A stretch of 23,224 nucleotides of DNA from Candidatus Zambryskiibacteriota bacterium (GCA_016202965.1 JACQNQ010000038.1:1-23224); one strand, 5' to 3'; counted from the stretch's first letter, positions 1 through 6,360 are shown. Program-made: numbers and translations. Notes: generated by a model from the letters alone, not told the origin.

Positions 1-1
1 A

Positions 2-187
2 GTTTCTTCTTCTGGGGCAGGTTCACCGGGTAACGAAACGGATTACTTCGGTCCGGCTACAAAAGCGGCCATTCAAAAATTTCAAGTTAAATACGGCATA
101 GCAAACCCAGGGGACGCCGGTTACGGATCCTTTGGTCCAAAGACTAGAGCTAAGATGAGTGAGGTAGCCAAAACCAAAGGGTTGTAG
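2..187 (+). CDS. Peptidoglycan-binding domain protein, C-terminal fragment
   Basis: The reading frame is open from the left edge to TAG at 185-187, so only the last 61 residues are visible. They read as a peptidoglycan-binding type 1 repeat (PF01471-like): a Tyr-Phe-Gly-Pro-Ala-Thr-Lys block followed by AAIQKFQVKYGI, then a Gly-Xaa-Phe-Gly-Pro-Lys-Thr-Arg block near the end. That is the usual 'G..G..T..A...FQ......DG..G..T' pattern. Such domains bind cell-wall peptidoglycan and normally sit at an end of exported proteins. A Ser/Gly-rich linker precedes it. What the rest of the protein does cannot be seen. The stop codon is one base from palindromic element copy A. Confidence 0.75.
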   Translation, partial: VSSSGAGSPGNETDYFGPATKAAIQKFQVKYGIANPGDAGYGSFGPKTRAKMSEVAKTKGL

Positions 188-188
188 A

Positions 189-313
189 AGAACTTCCACA
201 TTCGGCGCATTTCTTTGTCGCTTCACAATTTTCTCTCCACGCGCAGTAGGTTGACTGTCGCTTGGTCAGGAAAATTGCTTGCTTCGTGAAATACATCCAA
301 ATCTGAAAGTTCT
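189..313 (-). repeat. 125-bp palindromic element, copy A
   Basis: Imperfect palindrome with termini AGAACTT and AAGTTCT. Read on the minus strand it aligns along its length with copy D (13197-13325) and copy B (4925-5048). Shared blocks are TGGATG, GCGAAGCAAGC (CACGAAGCAAGC here), GACCAA, TGCGCGTGGA, GCGACAAAG and TGCGCC. It begins one base after the stop codon of the preceding gene. It fills the gap of roughly 145 bases to the next gene and contains no ORF. Confidence 0.85.
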
Positions 314-337
314 AAATAAAATAAAAAGATAAAATGC

Positions 338-369
338 AAAAACTCCTTTTGTTTGCAAGGGGAGTTTTT
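338..369. terminator. Intrinsic terminator-like hairpin
   Basis: The stem AAAAACTCC (338-346) pairs with GGAGTTTTT (361-369) around a 14-nt loop. A-rich and T-rich flanks make it potentially bidirectional. The loop holds TTGCAA, a candidate -35 box for the next gene. Confidence 0.7.
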
Positions 370-381
370 GTCGTATATAAT
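353..381 (+). promoter_or_regulatory. Promoter of the TPR gene, predicted leaderless
   Basis: TTGCAA (353-358), a 17-bp spacer and a perfect TATAAT (376-381), followed by only six bases before ATG at 388. Transcription would start at or next to the start codon. The -35 lies in the loop of the terminator just upstream. Confidence 0.65.
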
Positions 382-387
382 ATCGGG

Positions 388-1101
388 ATGACAAAAACAA
401 AAAAAATCGTTTTAAGCGCTGCTGCTGTAGTTACATTGCTTGGCATTTACGTTTTCTTTGATAGACAGTCCAAACAACAGGGACAGAATCAAGTTGCGGA
501 CACAAATCAAATTACAGCTACAACTACAGGTGATAATAAGCAAATAAACGTTCAAGGCAGTAACAGTTACAAAATAGAACAAGTGCCAATCACAGAGAAA
601 AAAGGTCTGCCACAACCTATCCCGGATTTAAGCAGACCGGTTACCTCTCCCAACTCTGTCCTAGTTTCACCAGAAGCTTTGACTCGGGCAACGGAAAATA
701 TTTTGGCTCTTCAGGCCATGCTCAAAAAAAATGTTGCAAACTTGCCAGCCTGGCTTGACTTGGCAATGTATCAAAAAATGGCCGGGGACTATCAAGGCAC
801 GATAATATCATGGACCTATGCCGGGAAACTCGCTCCAACCAATTTTCTTCCATTTGCCAATCTAGGAAATCTATACGCTTATTTTTTGAAGGATAACGGC
901 TTGGCCGAAATGTATTATAAGCAGGCCATCTCTAAAGCTTCCGAACAATCATACCTGTATGTTCAGCTAGCCGAAGTTTATCGCGATGTTTTTAAGGATT
1001 TGGACAAAGCTCGCGTCATAGTAAATCAAGGCTTATCAAAACTTCCAAATGATACAAATCTTCTGCAACTCAAAGAAAGTCTTGGAAATAGTAACCAGTA
1101 G
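388..1101 (+). CDS. Membrane-anchored TPR-like protein
   Basis: A 237-aa protein. A basic N-terminus (MTKTKK) leads into one hydrophobic segment (IVLSAAAVVTLLGIYVFF, about residues 7-24), so it is probably anchored in the membrane with the rest outside. A Gln/Thr/Asn-rich linker follows. From about residue 110 there are helical tetratricopeptide-like repeats (LPAWLDLAMYQKMAGDY, FLPFANLGNLYAYFLKDN, SYLYVQLAEVYRDVFKD, each followed by a second helix). TPRs are protein-protein docking scaffolds; the partner is unknown. The frame stays open upstream to an ATG at 334, but that would put the start inside the terminator and ahead of the TATAAT. The ATG at 388, six bases after TATAAT, is preferred. 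Confidence 0.75.
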   Translation: MTKTKKIVLSAAAVVTLLGIYVFFDRQSKQQGQNQVADTNQITATTTGDNKQINVQGSNSYKIEQVPITEKKGLPQPIPDLSRPVTSPNSVLVSPEALTRATENILALQAMLKKNVANLPAWLDLAMYQKMAGDYQGTIISWTYAGKLAPTNFLPFANLGNLYAYFLKDNGLAEMYYKQAISKASEQSYLYVQLAEVYRDVFKDLDKARVIVNQGLSKLPNDTNLLQLKESLGNSNQ

Positions 1102-1103
1102 CT

Positions 1104-1146
1104 AGTATCCGGCATCTAGGCACCTTGCTGCTAGATGCTGGCTACT
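1104..1146. terminator. Hairpin after the TPR gene, overlapping the next promoter
   Basis: A 16-bp stem with two mismatches (1104-1119 with 1131-1146) starts two bases after the TAG stop. The 11-nt loop ends in TTGCTG (1125-1130), which is spaced 17 bp from TATACT of the next gene. The following T tract is weak, so termination is only likely. Confidence 0.5.
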
Positions 1147-1153
1147 TTATACT
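1125..1153 (+). promoter_or_regulatory. Promoter for the 1160-2820 gene pair
   Basis: TTGCTG (1125-1130), a 17-bp spacer and TATACT (1148-1153). ATG follows after six bases at 1160, which predicts a leaderless mRNA with the same spacing as at 376-388. Confidence 0.6.
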
Positions 1154-1159
1154 ATTCTT

Positions 1160-1327
1160 ATGTCGCGATATTTTGACAGAGATTTCTTCAGGTTTCTTTT
1201 CGGTTTTATGCTGATTATACTTGTCAGTTTGGCCGTTGTTTTAATAGCCAAAGCATATCAGTCAGAACAAAAAATAAAATCAATACCTGAGGATTCTATT
1301 ATAAACATAGCCAAAACAAAACCCTGA
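1160..1327 (+). CDS. Small single-pass membrane protein (55 aa)
   Basis: A short ORF: MSRYFDRDFFRFLFGF, then a strongly hydrophobic helix (MLIILVSLAVVLIAKA, about residues 17-32), then a polar Lys/Glu-rich tail ending in KTKP. Two things support it as a real gene. First, the predicted promoter six bases upstream. Second, its TGA stop (1325-1327) overlaps the ATG of the next gene (1327-1329) as TGATG, the usual arrangement for translational coupling. I do not recognise a family. A role in placing or holding the exported LTD/PKD product is possible but is inferred only from position. Confidence 0.7.
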   Translation: MSRYFDRDFFRFLFGFMLIILVSLAVVLIAKAYQSEQKIKSIPEDSIINIAKTKP

Positions 1328-2820
1328 TGTTTCTTCGGATAATCTTTTCTATACCTCTTATTTTTCTGCCGGTAATTTCTAACGCAGAAATTGTCATAAA
1401 TGAAATCATGTATGACCCGCAGGGGACAGATGCTAATGCAGGGGGAGAATGGATTGAAATTTTTAATAACGGCGCAGAAACCGTCAGTCTGACTGACTGG
1501 AAATTTTTTGATAGTGTCGGTAATACTTCTAACCATGGATTAACTATTACAATTGGTTCAAATAATCTCGCTCCAGATCAATATGCAATCATTTCTAAAG
1601 ATACAACAGCATTCCAGAATTTTTTCACTCAGTTTGCAGGAAACTTATTAAAAAGTTCGTTTACTCTTTCGGTAGATTCTACAAGTAAACAAGAAACTTT
1701 AATTATTCGTAATTCTGATTTGATAGATATTGATACAGTTACCTATTCATCTAATCAAGGAGCAAACGGCGATGGGAACTCTTTGCAAAAAACTGCAAGC
1801 GGATGGACTGCTGGGTCACCTTCACCGGGACTGACCAATACATCGTCTTCTGGAACTACAACAACAACTGCCGATACAGCTACTACAACAAGTCAAACGG
1901 CCGACTCTAGTAGTTCCGGTGGCTCATCATCCATATCAGCTCATTCTTCGGGAGTGTCGCTCTCTCAAATGCCGCAAGAAATGGAATTTGAAATTTCGGC
2001 CGGCCGGGACAGATTGACCACAGTTGGAAGTAACCTGACCTTTCGGGCTGTGCCGACAAAACTGCAAAATATGTCGGAACAGGGCATTACCTACCAATGG
2101 TCTTTCGGCGACGGCACAACAGGACTTGGAAGTAGTGTCAGTCATTCATACAAATTTGCCGGAGATTATTCTGTCGTAGTCAATGGCAGTTTTTCCGACA
2201 AGCAAGCGGTCAGTCGCGCTCAAGTCAAAGTTTTTATGCCGGATATTTCGTTAACAAGAGTTTCAGGCGGTGTAGAAATAAATAACAAATCTAAAATGGA
2301 AATAAATTTGGAAGGATGGCAACTCTCGAGCTCCGGCAGGAGTTTTATTTTTCCAAAGGACACACTAATCTCTGCCGGTAAAAAAATAACTTTTGCCGAT
2401 GAAATTACTGGAATAAATAGTGAAGACGTCAAACTTTTAAATCCTATGGAGAAAGAATTTGGAGTTGTTGCGAACGAAGTCGTTTTTGCCGCATCAAAGC
2501 AGCCGGAAAGTGCAGCAACATCCACCACTATCAATCTCGGTGATATTCAGGCAAAAATAAATGACGTCAAAAATAAACTAGCTCAAATTTCTTTAAATTT
2601 TCAAGGGACATCGCAAGTTGCAACAGTAATTTCACCTGAATTAAAGATAAAAGCTCCAGTATCAGAACAGGCCACGGCACCGGAGCCCAGTTCGGTACAG
2701 GACGAGGCACAAAGCGCCGCGGTTTTTGAAGCTCCGAAGCAGACAGGCATTATTAGCGCCATCTTCTCCTGGCCGATTAGGGGATTTAACTTTATTAAAC
2801 ATTTATTTGTAGAGAATTGA
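1327..2820 (+). CDS. Secreted lamin-tail-domain / PKD-domain protein
   Basis: A 497-aa protein. Residues 1-20 are a signal peptide (MFLRIIFSIPLIFLPVISNA, likely cut before EIVINEIMY). Residues 21-150 are a lamin-tail domain (LTD, PF00932): I-N-E-I-M-Y-D-P, GGEWIEIFN and L-x-D-W-x-F-x-D. A Ser/Thr-rich linker (about 165-210) leads to a PKD-like beta-sandwich with the hallmark YQWSFGDG (SFGDG at 259-263) and SHSYKFAGDYSVVV. A second, poorer LTD-like block (INLEGWQLSSSGRSFIFP) follows, then a long tail with an amphipathic or hydrophobic end. LTD and PKD modules are common in extracellular proteins, where they mediate binding or adhesion; the ligand is unknown. Translation is probably coupled to the 55-aa gene in front (TGATG). 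Confidence 0.85.
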   Translation: MFLRIIFSIPLIFLPVISNAEIVINEIMYDPQGTDANAGGEWIEIFNNGAETVSLTDWKFFDSVGNTSNHGLTITIGSNNLAPDQYAIISKDTTAFQNFFTQFAGNLLKSSFTLSVDSTSKQETLIIRNSDLIDIDTVTYSSNQGANGDGNSLQKTASGWTAGSPSPGLTNTSSSGTTTTTADTATTTSQTADSSSSGGSSSISAHSSGVSLSQMPQEMEFEISAGRDRLTTVGSNLTFRAVPTKLQNMSEQGITYQWSFGDGTTGLGSSVSHSYKFAGDYSVVVNGSFSDKQAVSRAQVKVFMPDISLTRVSGGVEINNKSKMEINLEGWQLSSSGRSFIFPKDTLISAGKKITFADEITGINSEDVKLLNPMEKEFGVVANEVVFAASKQPESAATSTTINLGDIQAKINDVKNKLAQISLNFQGTSQVATVISPELKIKAPVSEQATAPEPSSVQDEAQSAAVFEAPKQTGIISAIFSWPIRGFNFIKHLFVEN

Positions 2821-2844
2821 CAAAATTAAAAAAGTTGTTATTAT
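2817..2844 (+). promoter_or_regulatory. Promoter of the orphan gene at 2863
   Basis: TTGACA (2817-2822, its TGA being the stop codon of the LTD gene), a 16-bp spacer and TATTAT (2839-2844). A strong SD, GGAGGT at 2852-2857, lies five bases before ATG at 2863. Confidence 0.6.
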
Positions 2845-2862
2845 TAAATGTGGAGGTGTCAT

Positions 2863-3270
2863 ATGGCTATACCATATGGTCAGAGAGGTTACAATGATGG
2901 CTATAATCAAACCGGTCTGACCTGGGATTACATCAATGCCTATACGGGGTTGATGAGCATCGCCCTTTCGTTTTTGGGCGCTAATGCTCCTCGATCGGAT
3001 GAAAGAATGAGCAAGGATATTCTTTCGTGTTACAAAACTGGCCAGCCCTTAAATTACGACGAGCAATATCGCCGGCGGAGTGAGAAAGAGTTTGAGGAAG
3101 TTATGCGATTAAGCGATCCCGCCAAAGTTGCAGAAGCGAATCGTTTGGCCGAAAAAGTTCGCGCTGACCTTCCTCGAATCGCCAAAGAAAAAGATTTTCA
3201 GGCTTTGGTTGAGTTTTGTCGTCGCGCCGACAGATTAATCCGAAACCAGGAATTCCCGAACAAAAGCTAA
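2863..3270 (+). CDS. Orphan protein of unknown function (135 aa)
   Basis: The start at 2863 (MAIPYGQRGY) is chosen because GGAGGT lies five bases before it. An upstream in-frame ATG at 2848 would place the SD inside the gene. The N-terminus is Gly/Tyr/Asn-rich (YGQRGYNDGYNQTGLTWDYI), followed by one mildly hydrophobic stretch (GLMSIALSFLGA, residues 30-41). The rest is highly charged and helical (RRRSEKEFEEVMRL, AEANRLAEKVRADL, LVEFCRRADRLIRN). No catalytic motif is visible and I do not recognise a family. The gene has its own promoter, SD and terminator, unlike the leaderless genes around it. Confidence 0.65.
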   Translation: MAIPYGQRGYNDGYNQTGLTWDYINAYTGLMSIALSFLGANAPRSDERMSKDILSCYKTGQPLNYDEQYRRRSEKEFEEVMRLSDPAKVAEANRLAEKVRADLPRIAKEKDFQALVEFCRRADRLIRNQEFPNKS

Positions 3271-3283
3271 GAAACCATTTTCC

Positions 3284-3315
3284 GACCCCATGTCGCACTT
3301 GCGCGACATGGGGTC
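3284..3315 (+). terminator. Strong terminator hairpin
   Basis: Perfect 13-bp stem GACCCCATGTCGC (3284-3296) with GCGACATGGGGTC (3303-3315) and a 6-nt loop, followed by a moderately T-rich stretch. It separates the orphan gene from the rplJ-rplL operon. Confidence 0.75.
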
Positions 3316-3324
3316 AATCTTTAT

Positions 3325-3350
3325 TTGACAAAAGTTTGTTTTCATATAAT
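3325..3350 (+). promoter_or_regulatory. Promoter of the rplJ-rplL operon
   Basis: Perfect TATAAT at 3345-3350, with TTGACA at 3325-3330. The spacer is only 14 bp, so the TTGACA may not be the true -35. The transcript would begin near 3357, just before the L10 leader. Confidence 0.55.
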
Positions 3351-3360
3351 GTAGTGTCAT

Positions 3361-3478
3361 AAGGTCAAAGACAGCCCCGACGTTTCAGTCGGGGAGCCGA
3401 CCAAAAGCGTCGGCTCAGGTAGCGAAAGCTTTAATATCCGCAAGGAACCGACCGAGACGAAATCTACTTTCGACCTTA
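3361..3478 (+). promoter_or_regulatory. Ribosomal protein L10 leader RNA
   Basis: A structured 5' leader. A closing helix pairs AAGGTC(A)AAG at 3361-3370 with CTTTCGACCTT at 3467-3477. Inside are the AAAGACAG block, two tandem GC-rich hairpins (3375-3394 and 3395-3415), TTAATATCC, a TCC-GCAA-GGA tetraloop hairpin (3437-3446) and CCGACCGAG. These match the general layout I know for the L10 leader, which is bound by the L10-(L12)4 complex to repress its own operon. Position directly ahead of rplJ supports this. A covariance-model search would confirm it. Confidence 0.65.
3372..3415 (+). repeat. Tandem hairpin repeat, copy in the L10 leader
   Basis: Two adjacent hairpins: CCCCGAC/GTCGGGG and AGCCGAC/GTCGGCT. 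A second copy with the same order and loop sizes lies in the rplL coding region (4267-4311). The outer base pairs of hairpin 2 are swapped in a compensatory way (AG/CT here, CT/AG there). Confidence 0.75.
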
Positions 3479-3499
3479 GGTCGGATTATAAAAGTAAAT

Positions 3500-3578
3500 A
3501 CAGTGTGACAGTACTCAGTGTGAAAGAAAATGCATTTACATTCTACTTTTAACTGGGTACTCTCACACTTTCACACTG
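3500..3578. repeat. Inverted repeat between the L10 leader and rplJ
   Basis: CAGTGTGAAAG near 3516-3526 is matched by its exact complement CTTTCACACTG ending at about 3578, four bases before the rplJ start codon. A second CAGTGTGA at about 3501 gives an alternative partner. The hairpin would enclose the rplJ translation start region, which has no SD, and may affect L10 synthesis. Confidence 0.55.
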
Positions 3579-3582
3579 TTTT

Positions 3583-4101
3583 ATGGCTCTTACAAAAGAA
3601 AAGAAAGCAGAAATACTTGAAAAGCTTCGAAAAATTGTCAAAGATTCCCTGTCAATCGTTTTTGTCAATTTCCACGCGCTTCCGGTCAAGGAATCGTCCG
3701 CGGTCAGAAAAGTATTGCGGGAGAAGGGGATTGGCTACACCATTGCCAAAAAAACTTTGACAAAGAAAGCTCTGTCCGAAGGCGCAATAATAGGAGAAAT
3801 TCCAGAAATGCCGGGAGAATTGGGAATAGTGTACTCGCCCGCCGTAGCTTTAGCGAAGGAGGGTGGTACTGACTCCATTGAGCCGGCTCGTGGTATCTAC
3901 GAATTTCAGAAAAAGCTGGACAAAAAAATTCAGATTGTCGGAGGGGTCTTTGAAGGAAAGTTTTTGAATCAAGCCGAAATGCTTGTTATAGCCCAGATCC
4001 CTGGATTGCAGAGTCTGCGAGCAATGTTTGTCAATCTTATTAACTCTCCGATACAGAGATTCGCAATTGCTTTGAATGCAATTGCTCAAGTCAAAAGTTA
4101 A
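3583..4101 (+). CDS. rplJ: Large ribosomal subunit protein L10
   Basis: A 172-aa protein of normal length for bacterial L10. It carries the expected N-terminal RNA-binding domain: MALTKEKKAEILEKL, then SIVFVNFHALPVKESSAVRK, LREKGIGYTIAKKTL, and later GGVFEGKFLNQAEM. A C-terminal helix (FAIALNAIAQVKS) is the expected platform for L12 dimers. L10 forms the base of the ribosomal stalk and recruits translation factors through L12. No SD precedes the ATG; the gene follows the L10 leader, and rplL follows 29 bases downstream. The end of the gene runs into an A/T-rich repeat (4089-4118). Confidence 0.95.
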   Translation: MALTKEKKAEILEKLRKIVKDSLSIVFVNFHALPVKESSAVRKVLREKGIGYTIAKKTLTKKALSEGAIIGEIPEMPGELGIVYSPAVALAKEGGTDSIEPARGIYEFQKKLDKKIQIVGGVFEGKFLNQAEMLVIAQIPGLQSLRAMFVNLINSPIQRFAIALNAIAQVKS

Positions 4102-4118
4102 AAGTAGAAAGTTAAAAA
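4089..4118 (+). repeat. AGTTAAAAGT-type repeat, copy 1
   Basis: The spacer between rplJ and rplL is built of AAAAGTTAAAAGT / AAAGTTAAAA units. A closely similar 33-base stretch occurs in frame inside ileS at 20821-20853. Confidence 0.55.
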
Positions 4119-4130
4119 TAATTAAAAATT

Positions 4131-4535
4131 ATGGAAACAGAAAATAAAATTATCGAAACTCCGGCAAAATTCAAAGAGATTGTTTCATCAATTGAAACTA
4201 TGTCAGTTTTGGATTTGCACGAGCTGGTTAAGCATTTGGAGGAAAAGTTTGGGGTGTCTGCTCAAGCAGCCCCGACGTCTGGAGTCGGGGCTCCGACCGG
4301 AAGCGTCGGAGTTGCAGAAGAGAAATCAACCTTTACGGTTGAACTTACTGATGCCGGCGTCACAAAAATCGCTGTTATCAAAGTAGTCAAAGAGGTGCTC
4401 GGTTTGGGTTTGAAAGAAGCAAAGGACCTAGTTGACGCCGCTCCGTCTGTCCTCAAGACAGATATGAAGAATGCCGACGCAGAAGCTTTCAAGAAAAAAT
4501 TGGAAGAAGCTGGTGCAAAGGTCACTTTGAAGTAG
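4131..4535 (+). CDS. rplL: Large ribosomal subunit protein L7/L12
   Basis: A 134-aa protein. The N-terminal dimerisation domain (FKEIVSSIETMSVLDLHELV, then KHLEEKFGVSAQAA) and the C-terminal factor-binding domain (KSTFTVEL, AVIKVVKEVLGLGLKEAKDL and VDAAP) are both canonical. L12 recruits GTPase factors to the ribosome. The flexible hinge, usually Ala/Pro/Gly-rich, is here PTSGVGAPTGSVGV and is encoded by a tandem-hairpin repeat (4267-4311) that also occurs in the L10 leader. No SD is evident, and translation probably follows rplJ. A terminator follows at 4565-4600. Confidence 0.95.
   Translation: METENKIIETPAKFKEIVSSIETMSVLDLHELVKHLEEKFGVSAQAAPTSGVGAPTGSVGVAEEKSTFTVELTDAGVTKIAVIKVVKEVLGLGLKEAKDLVDAAPSVLKTDMKNADAEAFKKKLEEAGAKVTLK
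4267..4311 (+). repeat. Tandem hairpin repeat, copy inside the rplL hinge
   Basis: CAGCCCCGACGT...AGTCGGGG and CTCCGACCGGAAGCGTCGGAG form two perfect small hairpins. They match the leader copy at 3372-3415 in sequence order, with roughly six substitutions and one gap. Here they are translated as part of the flexible hinge. Confidence 0.75.
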
Positions 4536-4564
4536 AGATAAGAAATAAGATATACGAGATAAGA

Positions 4565-4600
4565 AAAATTCCCCAAGGATAGCTGGTCTTGGGGAATTTT
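4565..4600. terminator. Bidirectional terminator between rplL and the minus-strand gene
   Basis: Stem AAAATTCCCCAAG (4565-4577) with CTTGGGGAATTTT (4588-4600), loop 10 nt. A and T tracts on either side would serve both rplL and the convergent gene ending at 4608. Confidence 0.75.
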
Positions 4601-4607
4601 AGGATAC

Positions 4608-4838
4608 TTATTTGACTATCCAGATTAAGGAAATTATCAGGAAGACAGTTGCTCCACAGAAAAGACTAAATTTCGTCAATCTGTGCTGTACAGTCGCTAC
4701 TGTATAAGATGTTTGTCTCCTGCACATTTCTATGCATTCTGGACAGTACAATCGTGCAGATCCTTTATGGTGTTCGGTCACCCCTGGTAAGCTATCAACG
4801 CTTACAGTATGAGACAGAAACAAGTTAGAGATCCTCAT
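4608..4838 (-). CDS. Small tail-anchored Cys-containing membrane protein (76 aa)
   Basis: A short minus-strand ORF with a full set of expression signals. AGGAGG (complement of 4843-4848) lies four bases before ATG; TATATA (4863-4858) and TTGACA (4887-4882) are separated by 18 bp; a terminator stands at its end. The protein has a polar N-terminal part with a Cys cluster (LYCPECIEMC, i.e. CPxC-x3-C, possibly metal-binding or redox) and a C-terminal hydrophobic helix (LFCGATVFLIISLIWIVK). It is probably tail-anchored with the Cys cluster in the cytoplasm. I do not recognise the family. Confidence 0.65.
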   Translation of the reverse strand: MRISNLFLSHTVSVDSLPGVTEHHKGSARLYCPECIEMCRRQTSYTVATVQHRLTKFSLFCGATVFLIISLIWIVK

Positions 4839-4857
4839 GTAACCTCCTATCTTGTTT

Positions 4858-4887
4858 TATATAAGCATTTTATTTATAGTTTGTCAA
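4858..4887 (-). promoter_or_regulatory. Promoter of the minus-strand gene at 4838
   Basis: On the minus strand: TTGACA (4887-4882), 18-bp spacer, TATATA (4863-4858), then AGGAGG (4848-4843) before ATG at 4838. Confidence 0.6.
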
Positions 4888-4912
4888 CTGTCGCTTTTTT
4901 ACTTCAGATTGG

Positions 4913-4918
4913 TATGAT
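4913..4918 (+). promoter_or_regulatory. Putative -10 box in front of element copy B
   Basis: TATGAT lies seven bases before the first base of element copy B (4925). A transcript from here would begin with the element and carry it as the 5' leader of the regulator gene at 5055. No convincing -35 is visible. Confidence 0.4.
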
Positions 4919-4924
4919 ACTTTT

Positions 4925-5048
4925 AGAACTTTCATAATCTGGATGCAATCCGCGAAGCAGGCGAGTACCGCGACCAAAACGTAGCAATCTACGTTGCGTG
5001 GAGCGAACGGAGCCTGCGACAAAGGAGTGCGCCAGATTTGGAAGTTCT
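4925..5048 (+). repeat. 125-bp palindromic element, copy B
   Basis: Termini AGAACTT and AAGTTCT. Interior blocks are TGGATGCAATCCGCGAAGCA, GACCAA, TGCGTGGAG, GCGACAAAG and GTGCGCCA. The apical hairpin AACGTAG-CAAT-CTACGTT is perfect in this copy. It lies between two divergent genes and ends seven bases before the start of the regulator gene. Confidence 0.85.
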
Positions 5049-5054
5049 ACTATT

Positions 5055-5627
5055 ATGGAAACACTGAGCAAACTCTTTGGTAGTGAAACCAAAGTCAAAA
5101 TTATGAGGCTTTTTCTTTTTAATCCGGAACATGTTTTTGGTATTAAAGAAATTGCCAGTCGGGTAAAATCTGATTCATCTCGAGTGCGCAAAGAAATGTC
5201 TGTCCTGCAAAAGATACATCTGGTTAAACATCGCTCGTCAGGCAAGACTAACGGTTTTATAGCAAACCTTCAATTCTCGCATCTCCTGCCTCTTCAAAAT
5301 TTTCTTATCAATGTTGAGCCACTACAGTCGAAAGAGATTATCAAAAGAATAAGCAAGCTCGGCACTATTAAACTGATAATAGTAGCCGGGGTTTTTATAC
5401 AAGAGCCGGAAAGCCGTCTGGATATGCTTATTGTGGGAGATAATGTCAAAAAAGGGGCACTCGAAAATACCATTAAAACCCTTGAGTCCGAGATAGGCAA
5501 GGAGCTGAAATACGCCCATTTCACTACAGAGGACTTCAAATACCGCCTTTCTATGTTTGACAAGCTCATTCGGGACGTTTTGGATTATCCACACAAGAAG
5601 GTGCTTAATCGCCTTCCCATCCTTTAG
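5055..5627 (+). CDS. Winged-helix regulator with nucleotidyltransferase-like domain
   Basis: A 190-aa protein starting at METLSKLFG. An upstream in-frame start at 4998 would lie inside repeat B and is not believed. Residues 1-75 form a winged helix-turn-helix: SETKVKIMRLFLFNP, then FGIKEIASRVKSDSSRVRKE as HTH helices, then the wing VKHRSSGKTNGFIAN. Residues 110-190 resemble a nucleotidyltransferase-like fold (KLIIVAGVFIQEP, RLDMLIVGD) in which the usual Gly-Ser and Asp-x-Asp catalytic set looks incomplete. This suggests a ligand-sensing or degenerate domain. It is likely a transcription regulator. No SD is present, and its targets are unknown. Confidence 0.7.
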   Translation: METLSKLFGSETKVKIMRLFLFNPEHVFGIKEIASRVKSDSSRVRKEMSVLQKIHLVKHRSSGKTNGFIANLQFSHLLPLQNFLINVEPLQSKEIIKRISKLGTIKLIIVAGVFIQEPESRLDMLIVGDNVKKGALENTIKTLESEIGKELKYAHFTTEDFKYRLSMFDKLIRDVLDYPHKKVLNRLPIL

Positions 5628-5635
5628 AAGGGTGG

Positions 5636-5641
5636 TATAAT
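5636..5641 (+). promoter_or_regulatory. -10 box of the TM-helix-repeat gene
   Basis: Perfect TATAAT nine bases after the preceding stop. The predicted start of transcription is near 5648, giving a short leader of about 23 nt before ATG at 5671. No SD. Confidence 0.55.
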
Positions 5642-5670
5642 ATATTCATTACCATTTAATAATTGTTACT

Positions 5671-6360
5671 ATGATTTTAAACACATGGGGTGACGTATTA
5701 AGCGCTTCTTTCCAGAGCCTATGGTCAGGAGTGATTATGTTCATTCCAAATCTTATTGTCGCCATAGTCATTTTGCTTATAGGCTGGGCTATCAGCGCAA
5801 TAGTTTTTAGCGGAGTGGCTAAATTTATTAACGCCATCAAGCTTGACGAAGCTTTGAGAAAAGCCGGGTTTGAGAATGTAGTAAGAAAAGCCGGACTAAA
5901 TCTGAACTCCGGACATTTTGTCGGTAAAATCATCCAGTATTTTATTGTCATCGCTTTTCTTGTCGCCAGCTTTGACGTTCTCGGTCTTTCCCAAGTTACT
6001 GTCTTTTTGCAACAGATAGTTCTGGGTTACTTGCCACAACTCATCATTGCTGTTCTCATTTTGCTCGTCGGTAGTGTGGTGGGAGACGCTATGAGCCGTG
6101 TGGTTATGGCCGGAGCCAGGACAGCCGGTCTGTCACACGCCAATCTTTTGGGTACTGTCACAAAATGGGGTATTTGGATATTTGTTATTTTGGTGGCTCT
6201 TTCGCAAATGGGCATCGCCGGAGCATTTGTCCAGACTCTCTTCACTGGGTTTGTTGTAGCCATCTCACTTGCTCTTGGATTATCGTTTGGTTTGGGCGGA
6301 CAGCAGGCGGCGGGAAGGACTATTGACAAGATTCAAAACGAAATCCGCAATCACCACTAA
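5671..6360 (+). CDS. Conserved TM-helix-repeat membrane protein (channel-like)
   Basis: A 229-aa integral membrane protein with about four to five hydrophobic helices: FIPNLIVAIVILLIGWAISA (24-43), IIQYFIVIAFLVASFDVLG, LPQLIIAVLILLVGSVVGDA, GIWIFVILVALSQMGIAG and FTGFVVAISLALGLSFGLGG. The pattern 'P.li.ai.illiGw' and the final 'GLGGQQAAGR' are typical of the conserved TM-helix repeat (PF05552) found in mechanosensitive-channel-related proteins such as CmpX. A full MscS beta domain is absent. The probable role is an osmotic or envelope-stress channel-like protein, inferred from family only. The stop codon TAA overlaps the first bases of element copy C. Confidence 0.75.
   Translation: MILNTWGDVLSASFQSLWSGVIMFIPNLIVAIVILLIGWAISAIVFSGVAKFINAIKLDEALRKAGFENVVRKAGLNLNSGHFVGKIIQYFIVIAFLVASFDVLGLSQVTVFLQQIVLGYLPQLIIAVLILLVGSVVGDAMSRVVMAGARTAGLSHANLLGTVTKWGIWIFVILVALSQMGIAGAFVQTLFTGFVVAISLALGLSFGLGGQQAAGRTIDKIQNEIRNHH

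Noticed and set aside
189..313. Element A as an ordinary terminator
   Set aside because: No T run follows in the direction of the upstream gene, and the structure is much longer than a terminator and is repeated elsewhere.
334..387. An earlier ATG at 334 for the TPR gene
   Set aside because: It lies in front of the terminator stem and the TATAAT box. The added residues would be translated terminator sequence, and the ATG at 388 has the promoter spacing seen at other genes.
412..615. Antisense ORFs opposite the TPR, LTD, SIMPL, nusG and ileS genes
   Set aside because: They lie fully within well-supported genes, lack start signals and show no domain pattern.
4998..5054. Upstream start of the wHTH regulator at 4998
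   Set aside because: The extra 19 residues are translated repeat B and do not belong to the domain.
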